A stretch of 64,000 nucleotides of DNA from Mycolicibacterium peregrinum (lineage in GTDB: Bacteria; Actinomycetota; Actinomycetes; Mycobacteriales; Mycobacteriaceae): assembly GCF_001665785.1 (NCBI RefSeq), contig NZ_LZSO01000012.1, positions 310,001-374,000 of the forward strand, given 5' to 3'. Both the position numbers and the translations under genes were made by a program. Positions 35,496 through 45,827 of the stretch are shown piece by piece. The notes under the pieces were generated by a model. The model was given only the letters and a program-made list of their open reading frames with translations. It ran no database searches and was not told the origin of the DNA. The first letter of the stretch is position 1. Each line of letters opens with the position of its first letter.

Positions 35496-36998
35496 ATGAT
35501 GCCAAGGTGGTACCCGGGGGCGGCAGCGTTGGTGTGTACGGCGGCGCTGGTCGCCGCCTGCACTGGTGGCAAGGAGGACGACGCGTCCCTTCCGCTGCTG
35601 GACCCCGCCGCCAAGGGCACCCTGTCGGAGCACGGCGGAGCGACCCGCGCCGGCGACGACCGCAGCGCGCTGATCGCCGAATCCATCAAGAACACCGGCG
35701 CCAAGAACGTCATCCTGCTGATCGGCGACGGGATGGGCGACTCAGAGATCACGGTGGCCCGCAACTACGCGCAGGGAGCCGGTGGCGCCTTCCCGGGTCT
35801 CGACGCCTTCCCGCTGACCGGCCAGTACACCCACTACTCCCTGAACAAGGACGGCAAGCCCACCTACGTGACCGATTCGGCCGCCAGCGGATCGGCCTGG
35901 GCCACCGGGACCAAGACCTACAACGGCGCGATCTCGGTAGACATCCACGGCAAGGAACAGCGGACGCTGCTGCAGTTGGCCAAGGATGCCGGTAAGGCGA
36001 CCGGAGACATCTCCACCGCCGAGATCCAGGACGCCACACCGGCCGTGCAACTCGCGCACGTCACCGGACGCAAGTGCTACGGGCCGGATGAGACGACCGC
36101 CAAATGCCCGACCAACGCGCTGGAGAAGGGCGGCAACGGGTCGATCACCGAGCAGCTGCTGAGCACACGCGCCGACGTCGTGATGGGCGGTGGCGCCGAG
36201 AGCTTCCAACAGGTCGCCAAAGCCGGTGATTACCAAGGCAAGACGCTTGAAGTTCAGGCCAAGGAACGCGGCTTCGCCATCGTGCGCAACGCCGACGAAC
36301 TCGGCAAGATCGACAAGGCCGACCAGGATGCGCCGCTGCTCGGCCTGTTCGCCGAGGGCAACATGCCGACCCGGTGGAGCGGTCCGGTGGCGGGCAAGGG
36401 CGGCTACCTGGAGCCGGCCGTCGAATGCACGGACAACCCGGAGCGCGGGGCGTCGGTGCCGACGCTGGCTGCCATGACCCAGAAGTCCATCGACCTGCTC
36501 AAGGGCAACGAGAACGGATTCTTCCTGCAAGTCGAGGGCGCGTCGATCGACAAGCAGGATCACGCTGCCAATCCGTGCGGGCAGATCGGCGAAACCGTCG
36601 ACCTCGACGAGGCCGCGAAGGTGGCACTCGATTTCGCCGAGGAGAACAAGGACACCCTCGTGATCGTGACCGCCGATCACGCCCACAGCAGCCAGATCGT
36701 CGAGACCATGAGTGTCGACGACGTCCGCGATGCCGCGGCCGAGGCCAAGCTGCCGTTCGAGGTCACCCGCGACGCCATCTACCCGGGCCTGACCCGCGTG
36801 CTGCGCGGCAAGGATGGACAGGACCTCACCATCTCCTACGGCACGTCGGACAACCTCGATGCCATGGACCAGGGTCACACGGGAGCGCAGTTGCGCATCG
36901 CGGCGTACGGTCCGAGCGCGGCCAACGTCGTCGGCCTGAGCGATCAGACCGACCTGTTCTTCACGATGGCCCGCGCCCTGGGACTGAAGGACAACTGA
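35496..36998 (+). CDS. phoA: Alkaline phosphatase, lipoprotein (PhoA family)
   Basis: A 500-residue phosphomonoesterase of the PhoA family, anchored outside the membrane through a lipobox cysteine (ALVAAC, about residue 22). The metal site begins with [12 protein letters not shown], and the nucleophile Ser128 lies in [13 protein letters not shown]. Further metal ligands are in [11 protein letters not shown] and TADHAHSS, and the last His is in DQGHTGAQ. The ATG at 35496 is preceded by GGAGA at a good distance; the adjacent ATG at 35499 is equivalent. Such enzymes release phosphate from organic esters under phosphate limitation. Confidence 0.9.
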   Translation: MMPRWYPGAAALVCTAALVAACTGGKEDDASLPLLDPAAKGTLSEHGGATRAGDDRSALIAESIKNTGAKNVILLIGDGMGDSEITVARNYAQGAGGAFPGLDAFPLTGQYTHYSLNKDGKPTYVTDSAASGSAWATGTKTYNGAISVDIHGKEQRTLLQLAKDAGKATGDISTAEIQDATPAVQLAHVTGRKCYGPDETTAKCPTNALEKGGNGSITEQLLSTRADVVMGGGAESFQQVAKAGDYQGKTLEVQAKERGFAIVRNADELGKIDKADQDAPLLGLFAEGNMPTRWSGPVAGKGGYLEPAVECTDNPERGASVPTLAAMTQKSIDLLKGNENGFFLQVEGASIDKQDHAANPCGQIGETVDLDEAAKVALDFAEENKDTLVIVTADHAHSSQIVETMSVDDVRDAAAEAKLPFEVTRDAIYPGLTRVLRGKDGQDLTISYGTSDNLDAMDQGHTGAQLRIAAYGPSAANVVGLSDQTDLFFTMARALGLKDN

Positions 36999-37170
36999 CC
37001 TCGCGCGGAGTGCGGCACCCTCTCACAGCGGACTGCAGGCAAAGACCAAGCCACGCCATAGCGTGCGATTCGTGATGGTGTCGTGGCCTGAATGTGACCC
37101 ATGCGGACCAGTGTTGCCCGAGTGACACAAGTGCACTGATGCACTCGACGTCAGATCGGGGAGGACCACG

Positions 37171-37524
37171 ATGACAGCGAATGCCACCTTCGGCCGACTG
37201 TTCGCGTACACGGCGCTGAGCGTCGCCGGTGCGCTGGCGGCACTGACGGTCAGTCACGGTATGGCGGCAGCCGCGCCGCGGGCGCCGTTGCCGTCCGACG
37301 ACCAGGCGCCGGCGGTGCCGTTCGACCCGGGTGCGTTGGTCAATGCCATCGACGACTACGCGAACCTGTTGTCGATATTCACCGGAGGCCACAGTGCTCA
37401 GCCTGGCCCAGGCAGCCCGGTCGGCGTTGTGCGGCAACCGGTAGGCGCTGCAGGCACCGTTGAACAACCCAGCGGTGCCTACCCGATGCTCCCCGGGGTA
37501 CCGATGCTGCCGGGGGAGCCATGA
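37171..37524 (+). CDS. Small secreted Pro/Ala-rich hypothetical protein
   Basis: A 117-residue protein with a signal peptide (FAYTALSVAGALAALTVSHGMAAAA in two parts, cleavage likely near residue 35 before APRAP) and a Pro/Gly-rich mature part containing FDPGALVNAIDDYANLLSIF and the near-repeat MLPGVPMLPG. A GGGGAGG-like purine stretch upstream (ATCGGGGAGGACCACG) is a good ribosome site. No known domain. It lies in the gap after phoA and before a very small reading frame. Confidence 0.62.
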   Translation: MTANATFGRLFAYTALSVAGALAALTVSHGMAAAAPRAPLPSDDQAPAVPFDPGALVNAIDDYANLLSIFTGGHSAQPGPGSPVGVVRQPVGAAGTVEQPSGAYPMLPGVPMLPGEP

Positions 37525-37598
37525 ACCCGGTGTCGTCATGCACCGTGTATCCGATACCAAGCCGAGAACGATCAATCAGCGGAACGGAGTGAACCATC

Positions 37599-37739
37599 GT
37601 GTACCTCAGCCGAACAGTTGACACGCGCACCACCCGGATCGCGCTTTCGCTGATCCGTTGCCCCATCAAGAGCCGGCGGTATCCCGCCAAGCAGGAGCGT
37701 CTGGTCACCCCGCAGGAAGCCGCGCTGCTCACCCGGTGA
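37599..37739 (+). CDS. Possible 46-residue basic small protein
   Basis: A GTG-initiated frame of 46 codons with GGAACGGAG about 7 to 9 bases upstream. The product is basic: VYLSRTVDTRTTRIALSLIR, then CPIKSRRYPAKQ and a final LVTPQEAALLTR. It fills the space between the secreted protein and the convergent FAD monooxygenase. There is no homology that I can recall; codon use looks genuine, but the frame is short and may be chance. Confidence 0.35.
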   Translation: MYLSRTVDTRTTRIALSLIRCPIKSRRYPAKQERLVTPQEAALLTR

Positions 37740-37766
37740 ATCAGGAGCGGCGGTGGCCCGGCAAGT

Positions 37767-38942
37767 TCAGGCGGCCAGGTCCGCGTCCTCGGCGACCCGC
37801 TCGGCGTCGTAGGTGTTGATGGCGACGCTGTCGAGGATCGCGTGCAGTTGCTCTGCCTGCGCGCGCGGGGCGAGTTCGGTCGAGCGGTAGATCAGTCCGG
37901 CGGCCCGTGCCTGGCGGCGCACGTGGCGGGTGCGACTCATGCGCCGGCCTTCGTAGCGACGCAGCCGGGCGCCGAGTTCATCGGCCCGGGCGTCACGCAG
38001 AACAACGGCCAGCGTCATCGCATCCTCGATGGCCTGATTGGCGCCCTGCCCGAGGTGCGGGGTGACCGCATGGGCACTGTCGCCCAGCAGCGTGATCCGA
38101 TCGGTGGACCACCGCTCCAACGGCTCACGGTCGTAGATGCCCCACCGGAACGTGGAATCCATCGCCTCGATGATCGAGAGCACCGTGGGGTCCCACCCCT
38201 CGTAGGCGGCGGTGAGTTCGGCGACATCGCCAGGGGCGGTCCAGGATTCGGTCACGGTGAGATTGGTGGGGACGAACGCGACGATGTTGAGCAGCTCTCC
38301 GGCCGACACCGGGTAGGCGAGGAAACTCTGTCGAGGTCCCAGCCACATGGAGCTGGCATGCATATCGACGACGCCGCGCACCCGGTCGGCGGGAATGAGC
38401 CCGCGGTAGGCCATGATTCCCTCGCTCACAGGTTGGGCTGGGCGGGTCACTCTGCCTTGAAGGCGGGAGTGAATACCGTCGGCGCCGACCAGAAGGTCCG
38501 CGTCGACCGTTGTGCCGTCGGAGAATTCGACATGGACCCCGTCGCCGTGCTCGGCGGCGCCGACGCAGGAACGACCCAACTGCAGGGCGTCGGCGGGCAG
38601 CGCGTCGGCGAGCACCTTCTGGAATTCGCCGCGGTGCAGGCACCACGTTGTCGCCGGGTCCCCGAAGCCGAGGGTTGACGGCTCACCGGCGATCGGCTCG
38701 GCCTGCCAGGTGCGGAACTGGTAATGCGTCACCGGTCCGGCGATCGCGGCCACGGCGTCGCCCACTCCGAGGCGAGTCAGGATGCGGGATCCGTTGGTCG
38801 CGATGGAGACGCCGGCGCCGAGCGCCTTGAGCTCGTGCGACTGCTCGTACACGGTCGCGTCGATTCCGTTGGCGCGTAAGGCGATCGCGGCGGTCAAGCC
38901 GCCGATGCCGGCGCCGACCACGGCGACTCGTAGCTCAGCCAT
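37767..38942 (-). CDS. FAD-dependent aromatic monooxygenase (salicylate-hydroxylase-like)
   Basis: A 391-residue group A flavoprotein monooxygenase. GAGIGG (residues 10-15) binds the ADP part of FAD, a DG block lies in ADLLVGADGIHSRLQG, and GDSAHAVTPHLGQGANQAIED is the second FAD motif. The family hydroxylates aromatic acids such as salicylate or 3-hydroxybenzoate with NAD(P)H and O2. I start it at the ATG 38940-38942; the frame continues upstream only as antisense of the tetR gene. Two copies of a palindrome separate it from the divergent TetR gene. Confidence 0.85.
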   Translation of the reverse strand: MAELRVAVVGAGIGGLTAAIALRANGIDATVYEQSHELKALGAGVSIATNGSRILTRLGVGDAVAAIAGPVTHYQFRTWQAEPIAGEPSTLGFGDPATTWCLHRGEFQKVLADALPADALQLGRSCVGAAEHGDGVHVEFSDGTTVDADLLVGADGIHSRLQGRVTRPAQPVSEGIMAYRGLIPADRVRGVVDMHASSMWLGPRQSFLAYPVSAGELLNIVAFVPTNLTVTESWTAPGDVAELTAAYEGWDPTVLSIIEAMDSTFRWGIYDREPLERWSTDRITLLGDSAHAVTPHLGQGANQAIEDAMTLAVVLRDARADELGARLRRYEGRRMSRTRHVRRQARAAGLIYRSTELAPRAQAEQLHAILDSVAINTYDAERVAEDADLAA

Positions 38943-38967
38943 GAGATTCTCCTCAGTCACGATAAAT

Positions 38968-38981
38968 GTACCGAGCGGTAC
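38968..38981. promoter_or_regulatory. TetR operator copy 1
   Basis: GTACCGAGCGGTAC is a 14-bp dyad with perfect 6-bp arms, within a 22-base block (ATAAATGTACCGANCGGTACG) that is repeated 30 bases downstream. It lies 26 bases before the monooxygenase start. Confidence 0.75.
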
Positions 38982-38997
38982 GCTATTGACTATAAAT

Positions 38998-39011
38998 GTA
39001 CCGATCGGTAC
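38998..39011. promoter_or_regulatory. TetR operator copy 2
   Basis: GTACCGATCGGTAC is a perfect 14-bp palindrome starting exactly 30 bases after copy 1. It is preceded by TATAAAT, a plausible -10 element for tetR, and ends 9 bases before the tetR GTG. Repressor bound here would block both divergent promoters. Confidence 0.78.
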
Positions 39012-39020
39012 GGTCAAGGG

Positions 39021-39593
39021 GTGGCCCGGACAGCAGATCCCGCAAAGCGTGAAGAGCTGCTGAAGGGTGTCGTGCGCTACCTCGAAGAGCACGGGATCGG
39101 CGAGATGTCGCTCGCGCCGATGGCCGAGGCTCTGGGCACGAGCAAGCGCATGCTGCTGTACTACTTCGGTGACCGGGCCGAACTCCTGGCCCAGGCCCTT
39201 GATGCGAGCCGCCCGGAGCTGGGGGAGATGTTCGCCGGTGTCACGAGCCCCGCCGAATTCGTCGATGCGGCATCGACATTGTGGCGGGAGCTGACCCACG
39301 GCGGTGAACGGCGCAATGTTCGGCTGCTCCTTCAGGTCCTCAGCCTTGCCATCACCGACCCGCAGACCTACGGCGGATCGGCCCGCAACGCGGTCGAGAC
39401 CATGATCGGCCCGATCGCCCAAGCCTTGACCGCGATCGGCTACGGCGCCGACGACGCGCGGGCGCGGGCCACCCTGGTGGTCTCCGGCCTGCGCGGGCTG
39501 TGTCAGGACGGTCTGGTCACCGAGGACAGGTCACGGGTAGACGCAGCCGCCGCCCTCTTGATCGGCGCGGCCGTAGCCGCACCTATCAGCTGA
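39021..39593 (+). CDS. TetR-family transcriptional regulator
   Basis: A 190-residue TetR protein. The DNA-binding helix-turn-helix is SLAPMAEALGTSKRMLLYYF at about residues 30-49, followed by GDRAELLAQAL. The C-terminal half is the ligand domain. Translation starts at GTG 39021 with AAGGGG next to it. It is divergent from the FAD monooxygenase and its own operator repeats lie in the 78-base intergenic space, so it most likely represses the monooxygenase and itself. Its end overlaps the convergent AlaDH/PNT-like gene by 8 bases. Confidence 0.88.
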   Translation: MARTADPAKREELLKGVVRYLEEHGIGEMSLAPMAEALGTSKRMLLYYFGDRAELLAQALDASRPELGEMFAGVTSPAEFVDAASTLWRELTHGGERRNVRLLLQVLSLAITDPQTYGGSARNAVETMIGPIAQALTAIGYGADDARARATLVVSGLRGLCQDGLVTEDRSRVDAAAALLIGAAVAAPIS

Positions 39594-40764
39594 GGATCTG
39601 GCGGTAGACGGCATGAGGGTAGGCATCCTCGCGGCGCTGAAACTTCAGGATGTCGGGGTTCTGTACGGTGCCGTCGCGAATCTCGATGGCCCGCGAGATC
39701 GTGTTGTCCGCCTCCCACGCCGTGGAGCCGTCGAGCACGGTCTCGATGTGTGGTATCAGCGCTTCGCTGATCTCCCAGGTCGCGGAGTTCCACAGGTAGG
39801 ACGGGCTATGGTCCACGGCGTAGTAGTAGATGCCGTTGGCCGCCGTGCAGACCGGGTCTGTGAAGGAACTCGGGCGCGCCCAGCTGAACCCCATGCCGGC
39901 ATCGCAGGATACGTCGACGAGCAGGCTGCCGGGGTTGAACATGGCGAGATCGTCTTCGGTAACGAAGGTGAGGGGAGCGTTGGGATCTTGCAACACGCAA
40001 TTGACGACGATGTCGTTCTCGGCAAGGAAACGAGCCACCGGCACCAAGCCGTCCTCTGGTGTGTCGGCCCACGTCTGCTCGGGAGTGTCCTTGTCTCGTC
40101 CCATTTGCACGATCTGCGTCGAGTGGATCGGTGATCCGACGGCCGCCACGTCACGGTTGGTCAGGACGCGGACATCATCGACGCCATGGGCGTTGAGCGC
40201 AGTGACCGCACCGCGTGCCGTCGCCCCGAATCCGATAACGGCAGCGCGGAGCCGACGACCGTAGCTGCCGGTGATTCCAGCCAGTTGCATCGCGTGGAGC
40301 ACCGAGCAGTAACCCGCGAGCTCGTTGTTCTTGTGGAAGACGTGCAGACCGAATCCACCGTCGGCCTGCCAGTGGTTCATCGCCTCGAAGGCGATCAACG
40401 TCAGCCGTCGGTCAATGGCGATCTGCGTGAGGGCGGCATCCTGCACACAGTGCGGCCATCCCCAGACGATCTGTCCGACCCTCAGCTCCGCCAGATCATC
40501 CGCCTGCACCTTGGGCAGCAGGATGATGTCGCAGTCCGCGAGGATCTCGTCGCGCGTCTTGATGCCGCCGACCAGTTCGGCCAGTGCATCATCTGTGGAG
40601 CCGAACGCCTGGCCGTAGCCGCGCTCAAGGAAGACCCGTTGCCGGATCGGTGGATCGATCCTGCTCAAGTGCGCCGGGTGGATGGGCAGCCTACGCTCGT
40701 TGGGTTTGCGGGAGTGGGCCAGAACGCCTAACGAAAGCTGCTTCACCTCAGCGCTTCTGGTCAT
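39586..40764 (-). CDS. Alanine dehydrogenase/transhydrogenase-fold oxidoreductase
   Basis: A 392-residue protein of the AlaDH/PNT fold. The N-terminal part has GVLAHSRKPNERRLPIHP, the block in which alanine dehydrogenase binds pyruvate, and the Rossmann motif VIGFGATARGAVTALNAHG is near residues 173-191. Overall spacing resembles N5-(carboxyethyl)ornithine synthase and saccharopine-dehydrogenase-like members more than true alanine dehydrogenase. The substrate is therefore uncertain. A structured inverted repeat lies in its upstream region (40809-40870). Confidence 0.7.
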   Translation of the reverse strand: MTRSAEVKQLSLGVLAHSRKPNERRLPIHPAHLSRIDPPIRQRVFLERGYGQAFGSTDDALAELVGGIKTRDEILADCDIILLPKVQADDLAELRVGQIVWGWPHCVQDAALTQIAIDRRLTLIAFEAMNHWQADGGFGLHVFHKNNELAGYCSVLHAMQLAGITGSYGRRLRAAVIGFGATARGAVTALNAHGVDDVRVLTNRDVAAVGSPIHSTQIVQMGRDKDTPEQTWADTPEDGLVPVARFLAENDIVVNCVLQDPNAPLTFVTEDDLAMFNPGSLLVDVSCDAGMGFSWARPSSFTDPVCTAANGIYYYAVDHSPSYLWNSATWEISEALIPHIETVLDGSTAWEADNTISRAIEIRDGTVQNPDILKFQRREDAYPHAVYRQILS

Positions 40765-40808
40765 GCAGTGCCACCTCGATGCGCTGAGCGTTGGATCTTC
40801 GAGGCGAT

Positions 40809-40870
40809 GTGTCAGACATTGCTGGGCCCCTTGTTTGTGAGGGCCTGAGTGGTCCCGATGCCTCTGACAC
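40809..40870. promoter_or_regulatory. Long-loop inverted repeat upstream of the AlaDH-like gene
   Basis: Arms GTGTCAGA (40809-40816) and TCTGACAC (40863-40870) are perfect complements around a 46-base loop, which itself contains GGCCC and GGGCC arms. It sits 45 to 106 bases upstream of the gene start and could be a folded leader or a two-site operator. No known riboswitch class is recognised. Confidence 0.3.
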
Positions 40871-40898
40871 TACGCGGCGCGCAGGGCCACCGGAGCCA

Positions 40899-43751
40899 TC
40901 AACGGTTCGAGCGCTCCATCGCGCGCGCCACCACACCGCGCGCCGGGCGCTGACGTACCAGCTGCGGCCACCAGAACCAGCGGCCCATCAGTGCCGCGAT
41001 CGACGGTGTCATGAAGGACCGGATCACCAGGGTGTCGAACAGCAGACCCAGGCCGATCGTCGAGCCCACCTGGGCGACCACGATCATCTCGCTGACCACC
41101 ATGGACATCATGGTGAACGCGAACACCAACCCGGCCGCGGTCACCACCGATCCACTTCCGCCCATCGCCCGGATGATGCCGGTGTTGATGCCCGCGGGCA
41201 GCTCTTCCTTGAGTCGCGCGACCAACAGCAGGTTGTAGTCGGCGCCGACGGCCAACAGCACGATCACCGCCATCGCCATCACCATGAAGTGCAGTTCGAT
41301 CCCGATCAGGTGTTGCCACACCAGGATTGACAATCCGAACGAGGTGCCCAGCGATATCAGCACGGTACCCACGATCACCGCGGCGGCGACCAGGCTGCGC
41401 GTGATGATCAGCATGATGATGAAGATCAGACACAGGGCCGAGATCCCGGCGATGATCAGGTCGTAGTTGTTGCCTTCCTGCATGTCCTTGAAGGCCGACG
41501 CGGTACCGCCCATATAGATCTTGGAACCCTCGAACGGTGTGTTCTTCATGGCTTCCTTGGCGGCCAGCTTGATCCCGTCGATCAGCTTGATGCCTTCCGG
41601 CGTCAGCGGGTCACCCTCGTGAGAGATGATGAAGCGCACCGCTTTTCCGTCGGGGGAGATGAAGCTCTTCATGCCGCGTTTGAAGTCGGCGTTGTTGAAG
41701 ATCTCCGGCGGCAGATAGAAGGTGTCGTCGTTCTTGGAGTCGTTGAACGCGGTGCCCATGGCCGTCTGGTTTTCCGACATCGCGGCCATCTGATCCTGCA
41801 GACCCTTCTGGGTCTGGTACATGGTCAGCATCATGGTCTTCATGTTCCGCATGATGTCGATCTGCGGCTGCATCATGGTGGCCATCTGCGGCATCAGTTC
41901 ATCGAGCCGGTGCATGTCCGGCATCATCTGCTCGATGCTCTCGGTCATGGAGTCGACACCGTCGAGTCCGTCGAACACCGAGCGCAACGACCAACAGACC
42001 GGGATGTTGTAGCAATGCGGTTCCCAGTACAGGTAATTGCGTAGCGGCCGCAGGAAATCGTCGAAGTCGGAGATGTGGTCGCGGAGCTCCTTGACGTCGA
42101 CGACCATCGTGTCCATCTTGCCCACCATGTTGTGGGTGATACCGCTCATCTCCTGCATCAGCACGATCATCTGATCCATCGTGTTGATCGTCTTCTGCAT
42201 CTCGTCGGCCTGCAGCAGCATGTCGTCGGCGCGGTCGGTGAGGTACTTGCGGTTCATGGTCTGCATGACCCCGCCCATGCTCATCTGAGCGGGAATGGTG
42301 CTGAACTCCAGCGGTTCACCCTGCGGTCGGGTGATGGCCTGCACGCTTCCGACCCCGGGCACCTCGAAGACCTTCTTGGCGATCCGGTCGATCACCAGGA
42401 AGTCCGCCGAATTGCGGACGTCGTGATCGGTTTCGATGAGCAGTAGCTCGGGGTTCATCTTCGCCGCCGAGAAGTGGCGGTCGGCCGCGGCGTAACCCTC
42501 CTGCGCCGGCAGATCGGTCGGCAGATAGTTGCGGTCGTTGTAGTTGGTTCGGTAGCCGGGCAGGGTCAGCAGACCGACCAGCGACAGCAGGATGGTGCCC
42601 AGCAGCACCGGACCGGGCCAGCGGACCACGAAGGCGCCCAGCCGCCGCCAGAAGCGGATGCGCATGGCGCGTTTGGGTTCGAGCACCTTGCCGAACCGGC
42701 TGGCCACCGTGATCACCGCCGGCCCCAGCGTCAATGCCGCCAGCACCGTGACGGTCATGCCGACGGCCATCGGAATGCCAAGGGTCTGGAAATAGGGCAG
42801 CCGGGTGAAATGCAGACACAATGTCGCGCCGGCGATGGTCATACCGGAGCCGAGGACCACGTGCGCAGTGCCGTGGAACATCGTGTAGTACGCCTGTTCT
42901 CGGTCCTCGCCGACGCTGCGGGCCTCCTGATAACGCCCGATCAGGAAGATCGCGTAATCGGTGGCCGCGGCGATCGCGAGCGTGACCAGAAGCTGTGTCG
43001 CGAACGTCGAGAGGCCGATCAGGTTGTGATAGCCGAGGAATGCGACGAACCCGCGGGCCACGGACAGCTCGATCACCACCATCACCAGCACCAGGAGCAC
43101 CGTGATGATGGACCGGTACACCAGCAGCAGCATCGTGATGATGACGAGGAAGGTGACGCCTTCGATGATCTTGACGCTGCGGTCGCCGGAGATCTGCTGA
43201 TCGGCTGCCAGGGCGGTGGGCCCGGTGACGTACACCTTCAGCCCCGGCGGCGGGGACAGCTCCGCGATCAGCTTCTGGACGGCCTCCACCGATTCGTTGG
43301 CCAACAACTCACCCATGTTGCCGGCCATATAGACCTGGACGTAGGCGGCCTTGCCGTCATTGCTCTGGGCGCCGGCCTCGGTGAGCGGGTCGCCCCAGAA
43401 ATCCTGGACGTGCTCGACGTGCTTCTTGTCGGCCTCGAGCCGGTCGACCATGTCGTTGTAGAACCGGTGCGCGTCGTCGTCGAGCTTGTTGTCGCCCTGG
43501 GCCTCCAGCACGATCATCGCCGAGCTGTCGGAATGGAACTCGTCGAACACCTTGCCGACGCGCTTCATCGCGATCACCGACGGTGCCTCTTCGGGGCTCA
43601 TCGACACCGAACGCATCTGACCCACCACCTCGAGCGGCGGGACGGTCACGCTCAGAAACGCGAGGAGAGCGATCCAGCCGACAATCACCGGAATGGCGAG
43701 TCGACGGATCCATCGAGCAATCCCCGTGTGGGGAGCTCTGGAATCGGCCAT
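40899..43751 (-). CDS. MmpL-family RND transporter
   Basis: A 950-residue RND protein of the MmpL family with the full layout: one N-terminal helix, a porter domain, six helices, a second porter domain (with an unusually Met-rich segment, about residues 480-660), then five helices. The proton-relay pairs are visible in [19 protein letters not shown] and [17 protein letters not shown]. No mmpS gene is beside it. Family members export siderophores, lipids or glycopeptidolipids; the cargo is not predictable here. It lies downstream of the BacA-like transporter on the same strand with a 141-base gap. Confidence 0.88.
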   Translation of the reverse strand: MADSRAPHTGIARWIRRLAIPVIVGWIALLAFLSVTVPPLEVVGQMRSVSMSPEEAPSVIAMKRVGKVFDEFHSDSSAMIVLEAQGDNKLDDDAHRFYNDMVDRLEADKKHVEHVQDFWGDPLTEAGAQSNDGKAAYVQVYMAGNMGELLANESVEAVQKLIAELSPPPGLKVYVTGPTALAADQQISGDRSVKIIEGVTFLVIITMLLLVYRSIITVLLVLVMVVIELSVARGFVAFLGYHNLIGLSTFATQLLVTLAIAAATDYAIFLIGRYQEARSVGEDREQAYYTMFHGTAHVVLGSGMTIAGATLCLHFTRLPYFQTLGIPMAVGMTVTVLAALTLGPAVITVASRFGKVLEPKRAMRIRFWRRLGAFVVRWPGPVLLGTILLSLVGLLTLPGYRTNYNDRNYLPTDLPAQEGYAAADRHFSAAKMNPELLLIETDHDVRNSADFLVIDRIAKKVFEVPGVGSVQAITRPQGEPLEFSTIPAQMSMGGVMQTMNRKYLTDRADDMLLQADEMQKTINTMDQMIVLMQEMSGITHNMVGKMDTMVVDVKELRDHISDFDDFLRPLRNYLYWEPHCYNIPVCWSLRSVFDGLDGVDSMTESIEQMMPDMHRLDELMPQMATMMQPQIDIMRNMKTMMLTMYQTQKGLQDQMAAMSENQTAMGTAFNDSKNDDTFYLPPEIFNNADFKRGMKSFISPDGKAVRFIISHEGDPLTPEGIKLIDGIKLAAKEAMKNTPFEGSKIYMGGTASAFKDMQEGNNYDLIIAGISALCLIFIIMLIITRSLVAAAVIVGTVLISLGTSFGLSILVWQHLIGIELHFMVMAMAVIVLLAVGADYNLLLVARLKEELPAGINTGIIRAMGGSGSVVTAAGLVFAFTMMSMVVSEMIVVAQVGSTIGLGLLFDTLVIRSFMTPSIAALMGRWFWWPQLVRQRPARGVVARAMERSNR

Positions 43752-43892
43752 CAGGAACCCTTGGTGGTCGGTGGGGAGGACACGATGCAGCGGTCGGGCA
43801 TTGTGTGAAGGCTTACCTTACTACGCGGTGTCGTTCCCACCGTCTTACCAGACCCGCTACAGAGACAGGCGGCCAGCTTTCGTCACCAGGCG

Positions 43893-45827
43893 CTATACGC
43901 CGACCGGTTCGGTCTCGTCGACAGGGCCCAGTCGCCACTTTCCCTCGCCGAGCAGTTCCAGGTGCGTGTTGTGGTGGCGGTGGACCGTGGAACGGTGGGT
44001 CACGCTGACCAGCACGGTGTCGGGTAGCTCGCGGCGGATCAGGCTGTAGATCATGAACTCCAGCGGTTCGTCGAGCGCCGCGGTCGCCTCGTCGAGGAAC
44101 GCCACCTTGGGTTTGGTCAGCAGCACCCGGGCGAATGCGACCCGTTGCTGTTCGCCGGGGGAGAGCACCTTGGCCCAGTCGGCGTCCTCGTCGAGCCGGT
44201 CGACGTAGCGCGGCAGCGCGACCGCGAGCAGGGCGTCGCGCAGCGCCGTATCGGGCAGCGCCCCGGGCTGCTGCGGATAGGACACCACGGTCCGCAGGTC
44301 ACCCAACGGGATGTAGGGCACCTGTGACAGGTACAGCGTCTCGTTGTCGCCCTGCGGGCATCGCACTTCCCCGGAGGCGTACGGCCACAGCTGGGCGATG
44401 CTGCGTAGCAGGGTGGTCTTGCCGGTGCCCGACTTGCCGGTGATGATCATCGCCTCGCCGGCGGCCAGTGACAGGTTCAGATCGTCGATCAACTGCTCGC
44501 CCGCCGGGTTGCGAACCTCCACGTCGTCCAGTTCGACCAGGCTGTCGGTGTCGGTGGCGAGCCCCGCCACGTCCAGCTTTGGCAGCTCCCGGCTCTGCTT
44601 GTCGGCGGTGACCAGTCCGTGCAGGCGGATGATCGAGGCACGGTAACCGGCGAAGGTGTCATAGGAATTGCGGAAGAACGACAACGCGTCCTGAATGGCG
44701 CCGAACGCGGCCACCGACTGGTTGACCGTGCCGAGCTGGATCTGGCCGGCGAACAGTCGCGGCGCCTGCAGCATCCACGGCAGCGGAATGATGATGTGGT
44801 TCATCGACAGGTTCCATCCGGTGAAAGCCATGGTCCGGTTGATGAAGTGCTTGTAGTTGGTGACGACGGCCGCGAAGCGTTCGCGCAGTTGTGACCGCTC
44901 GGCCCTCTCCCCGCGGTACAGCGCCACCGACTCGGCCGCATCGCGCAGGCGCACCAGCGCGTAACGGAATGCGGCGTTGAACTTCTCGTTGTTGAACGAC
45001 AGCCGGATCAGCGGGCGGCCGAGGGCGAAGGCGACCACGGTGGCGAACGCGACATAGACGAACACCGACCAGAACATCGCCCGCGGTATCTCGACCCCGA
45101 ACAACGAGAGGTCACCGGAGAGGTTCCACAGGATCGAGGTGAACGAGATGACCGAGACGATCGACGAGATGGCGCCGAACGGCAGTGTGCCGTTGCTGGT
45201 CTGGTGCGGGGTGTTGGGCTGCGGGCCGGACAACGCGGTGAACACGTCGATGTCGGACTGGATGCGCTGATCCGGGTTGTCGATGGTCTGGTCGATGAAC
45301 CGGGACCGGTAGTAGGCGCGGCCGTCGAGCCAGTCGCCGGTGAGCCGGTCGGTCAGCCACGCACGCCAGGCCAGCATGAAGCGCTGCGTCATGAAGAGGT
45401 CGATCAGAACCCGGGTGACCAGGATCGCGGCCAAGCCCATGAACGTCGCCAGTGCGATCCAGAAGCCGCGGATCCCGGAGTCCCTGACCTCGTCGTTGCC
45501 GGTGGCCAAACCTTCGACGGCGACCTGGGCCGAGGTGAACAGGTCGTTGCCCTGATAGCTGAACAACACAGACAGGCGCACACCGATGATGACCGACAGC
45601 AACATCGCCGCCAGGATCAGCCAGGGCCTGACGCTGTGGCGTCCGGTGAAGTAGGCGCCGGTGACGGCCCAGAACTGCCGTCCCCAGGTGGTGAAACGGG
45701 CGAGCAGGGTCAGGACCGCCAGGGTGCAGATCGCGGTGATGGTCCAGGCCTGGGCCAGCCACCACAGCGAGTGCAGGGGTTCGGCGCTCCAGTCGATCGA
45801 CGGCGAGAACGGTTTGACCTCGTTCAC
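43893..45827 (-). CDS. bacA: BacA/Rv1819c-type ABC transporter (permease-ATPase fusion)
   Basis: A 644-residue half-transporter. A membrane domain of about six helices (residues about 30-395, SbmA/BacA-like) precedes an ABC ATPase domain with Walker [10 protein letters not shown] and a signature [16 protein letters not shown] with Walker [15 protein letters not shown]. tuberculosis Rv1819c (639 residues) imports cobalamin, bleomycin and other hydrophilic compounds, and this protein matches its layout. The start is the GTG at 45825-45827, set by a strong AGGAGGG upstream; an ATG far upstream in the same frame would add a low-complexity, non-membrane leader. Confidence 0.85.
   Translation of the reverse strand: MNEVKPFSPSIDWSAEPLHSLWWLAQAWTITAICTLAVLTLLARFTTWGRQFWAVTGAYFTGRHSVRPWLILAAMLLSVIIGVRLSVLFSYQGNDLFTSAQVAVEGLATGNDEVRDSGIRGFWIALATFMGLAAILVTRVLIDLFMTQRFMLAWRAWLTDRLTGDWLDGRAYYRSRFIDQTIDNPDQRIQSDIDVFTALSGPQPNTPHQTSNGTLPFGAISSIVSVISFTSILWNLSGDLSLFGVEIPRAMFWSVFVYVAFATVVAFALGRPLIRLSFNNEKFNAAFRYALVRLRDAAESVALYRGERAERSQLRERFAAVVTNYKHFINRTMAFTGWNLSMNHIIIPLPWMLQAPRLFAGQIQLGTVNQSVAAFGAIQDALSFFRNSYDTFAGYRASIIRLHGLVTADKQSRELPKLDVAGLATDTDSLVELDDVEVRNPAGEQLIDDLNLSLAAGEAMIITGKSGTGKTTLLRSIAQLWPYASGEVRCPQGDNETLYLSQVPYIPLGDLRTVVSYPQQPGALPDTALRDALLAVALPRYVDRLDEDADWAKVLSPGEQQRVAFARVLLTKPKVAFLDEATAALDEPLEFMIYSLIRRELPDTVLVSVTHRSTVHRHHNTHLELLGEGKWRLGPVDETEPVGV

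Noticed and set aside
33190..35499. Long plus-strand frame of 769 codons antisense to the PonA2-type gene
   Set aside because: It is a high-GC shadow frame; the product is His/Arg/Gly-rich without domains, whereas the opposite strand encodes a clear PBP.
42474..43808. Plus-strand frame of 444 codons across the mmpL gene
   Set aside because: Antisense shadow of a well-defined MmpL protein; composition (His, Asp, Gln) is typical of mirror frames.
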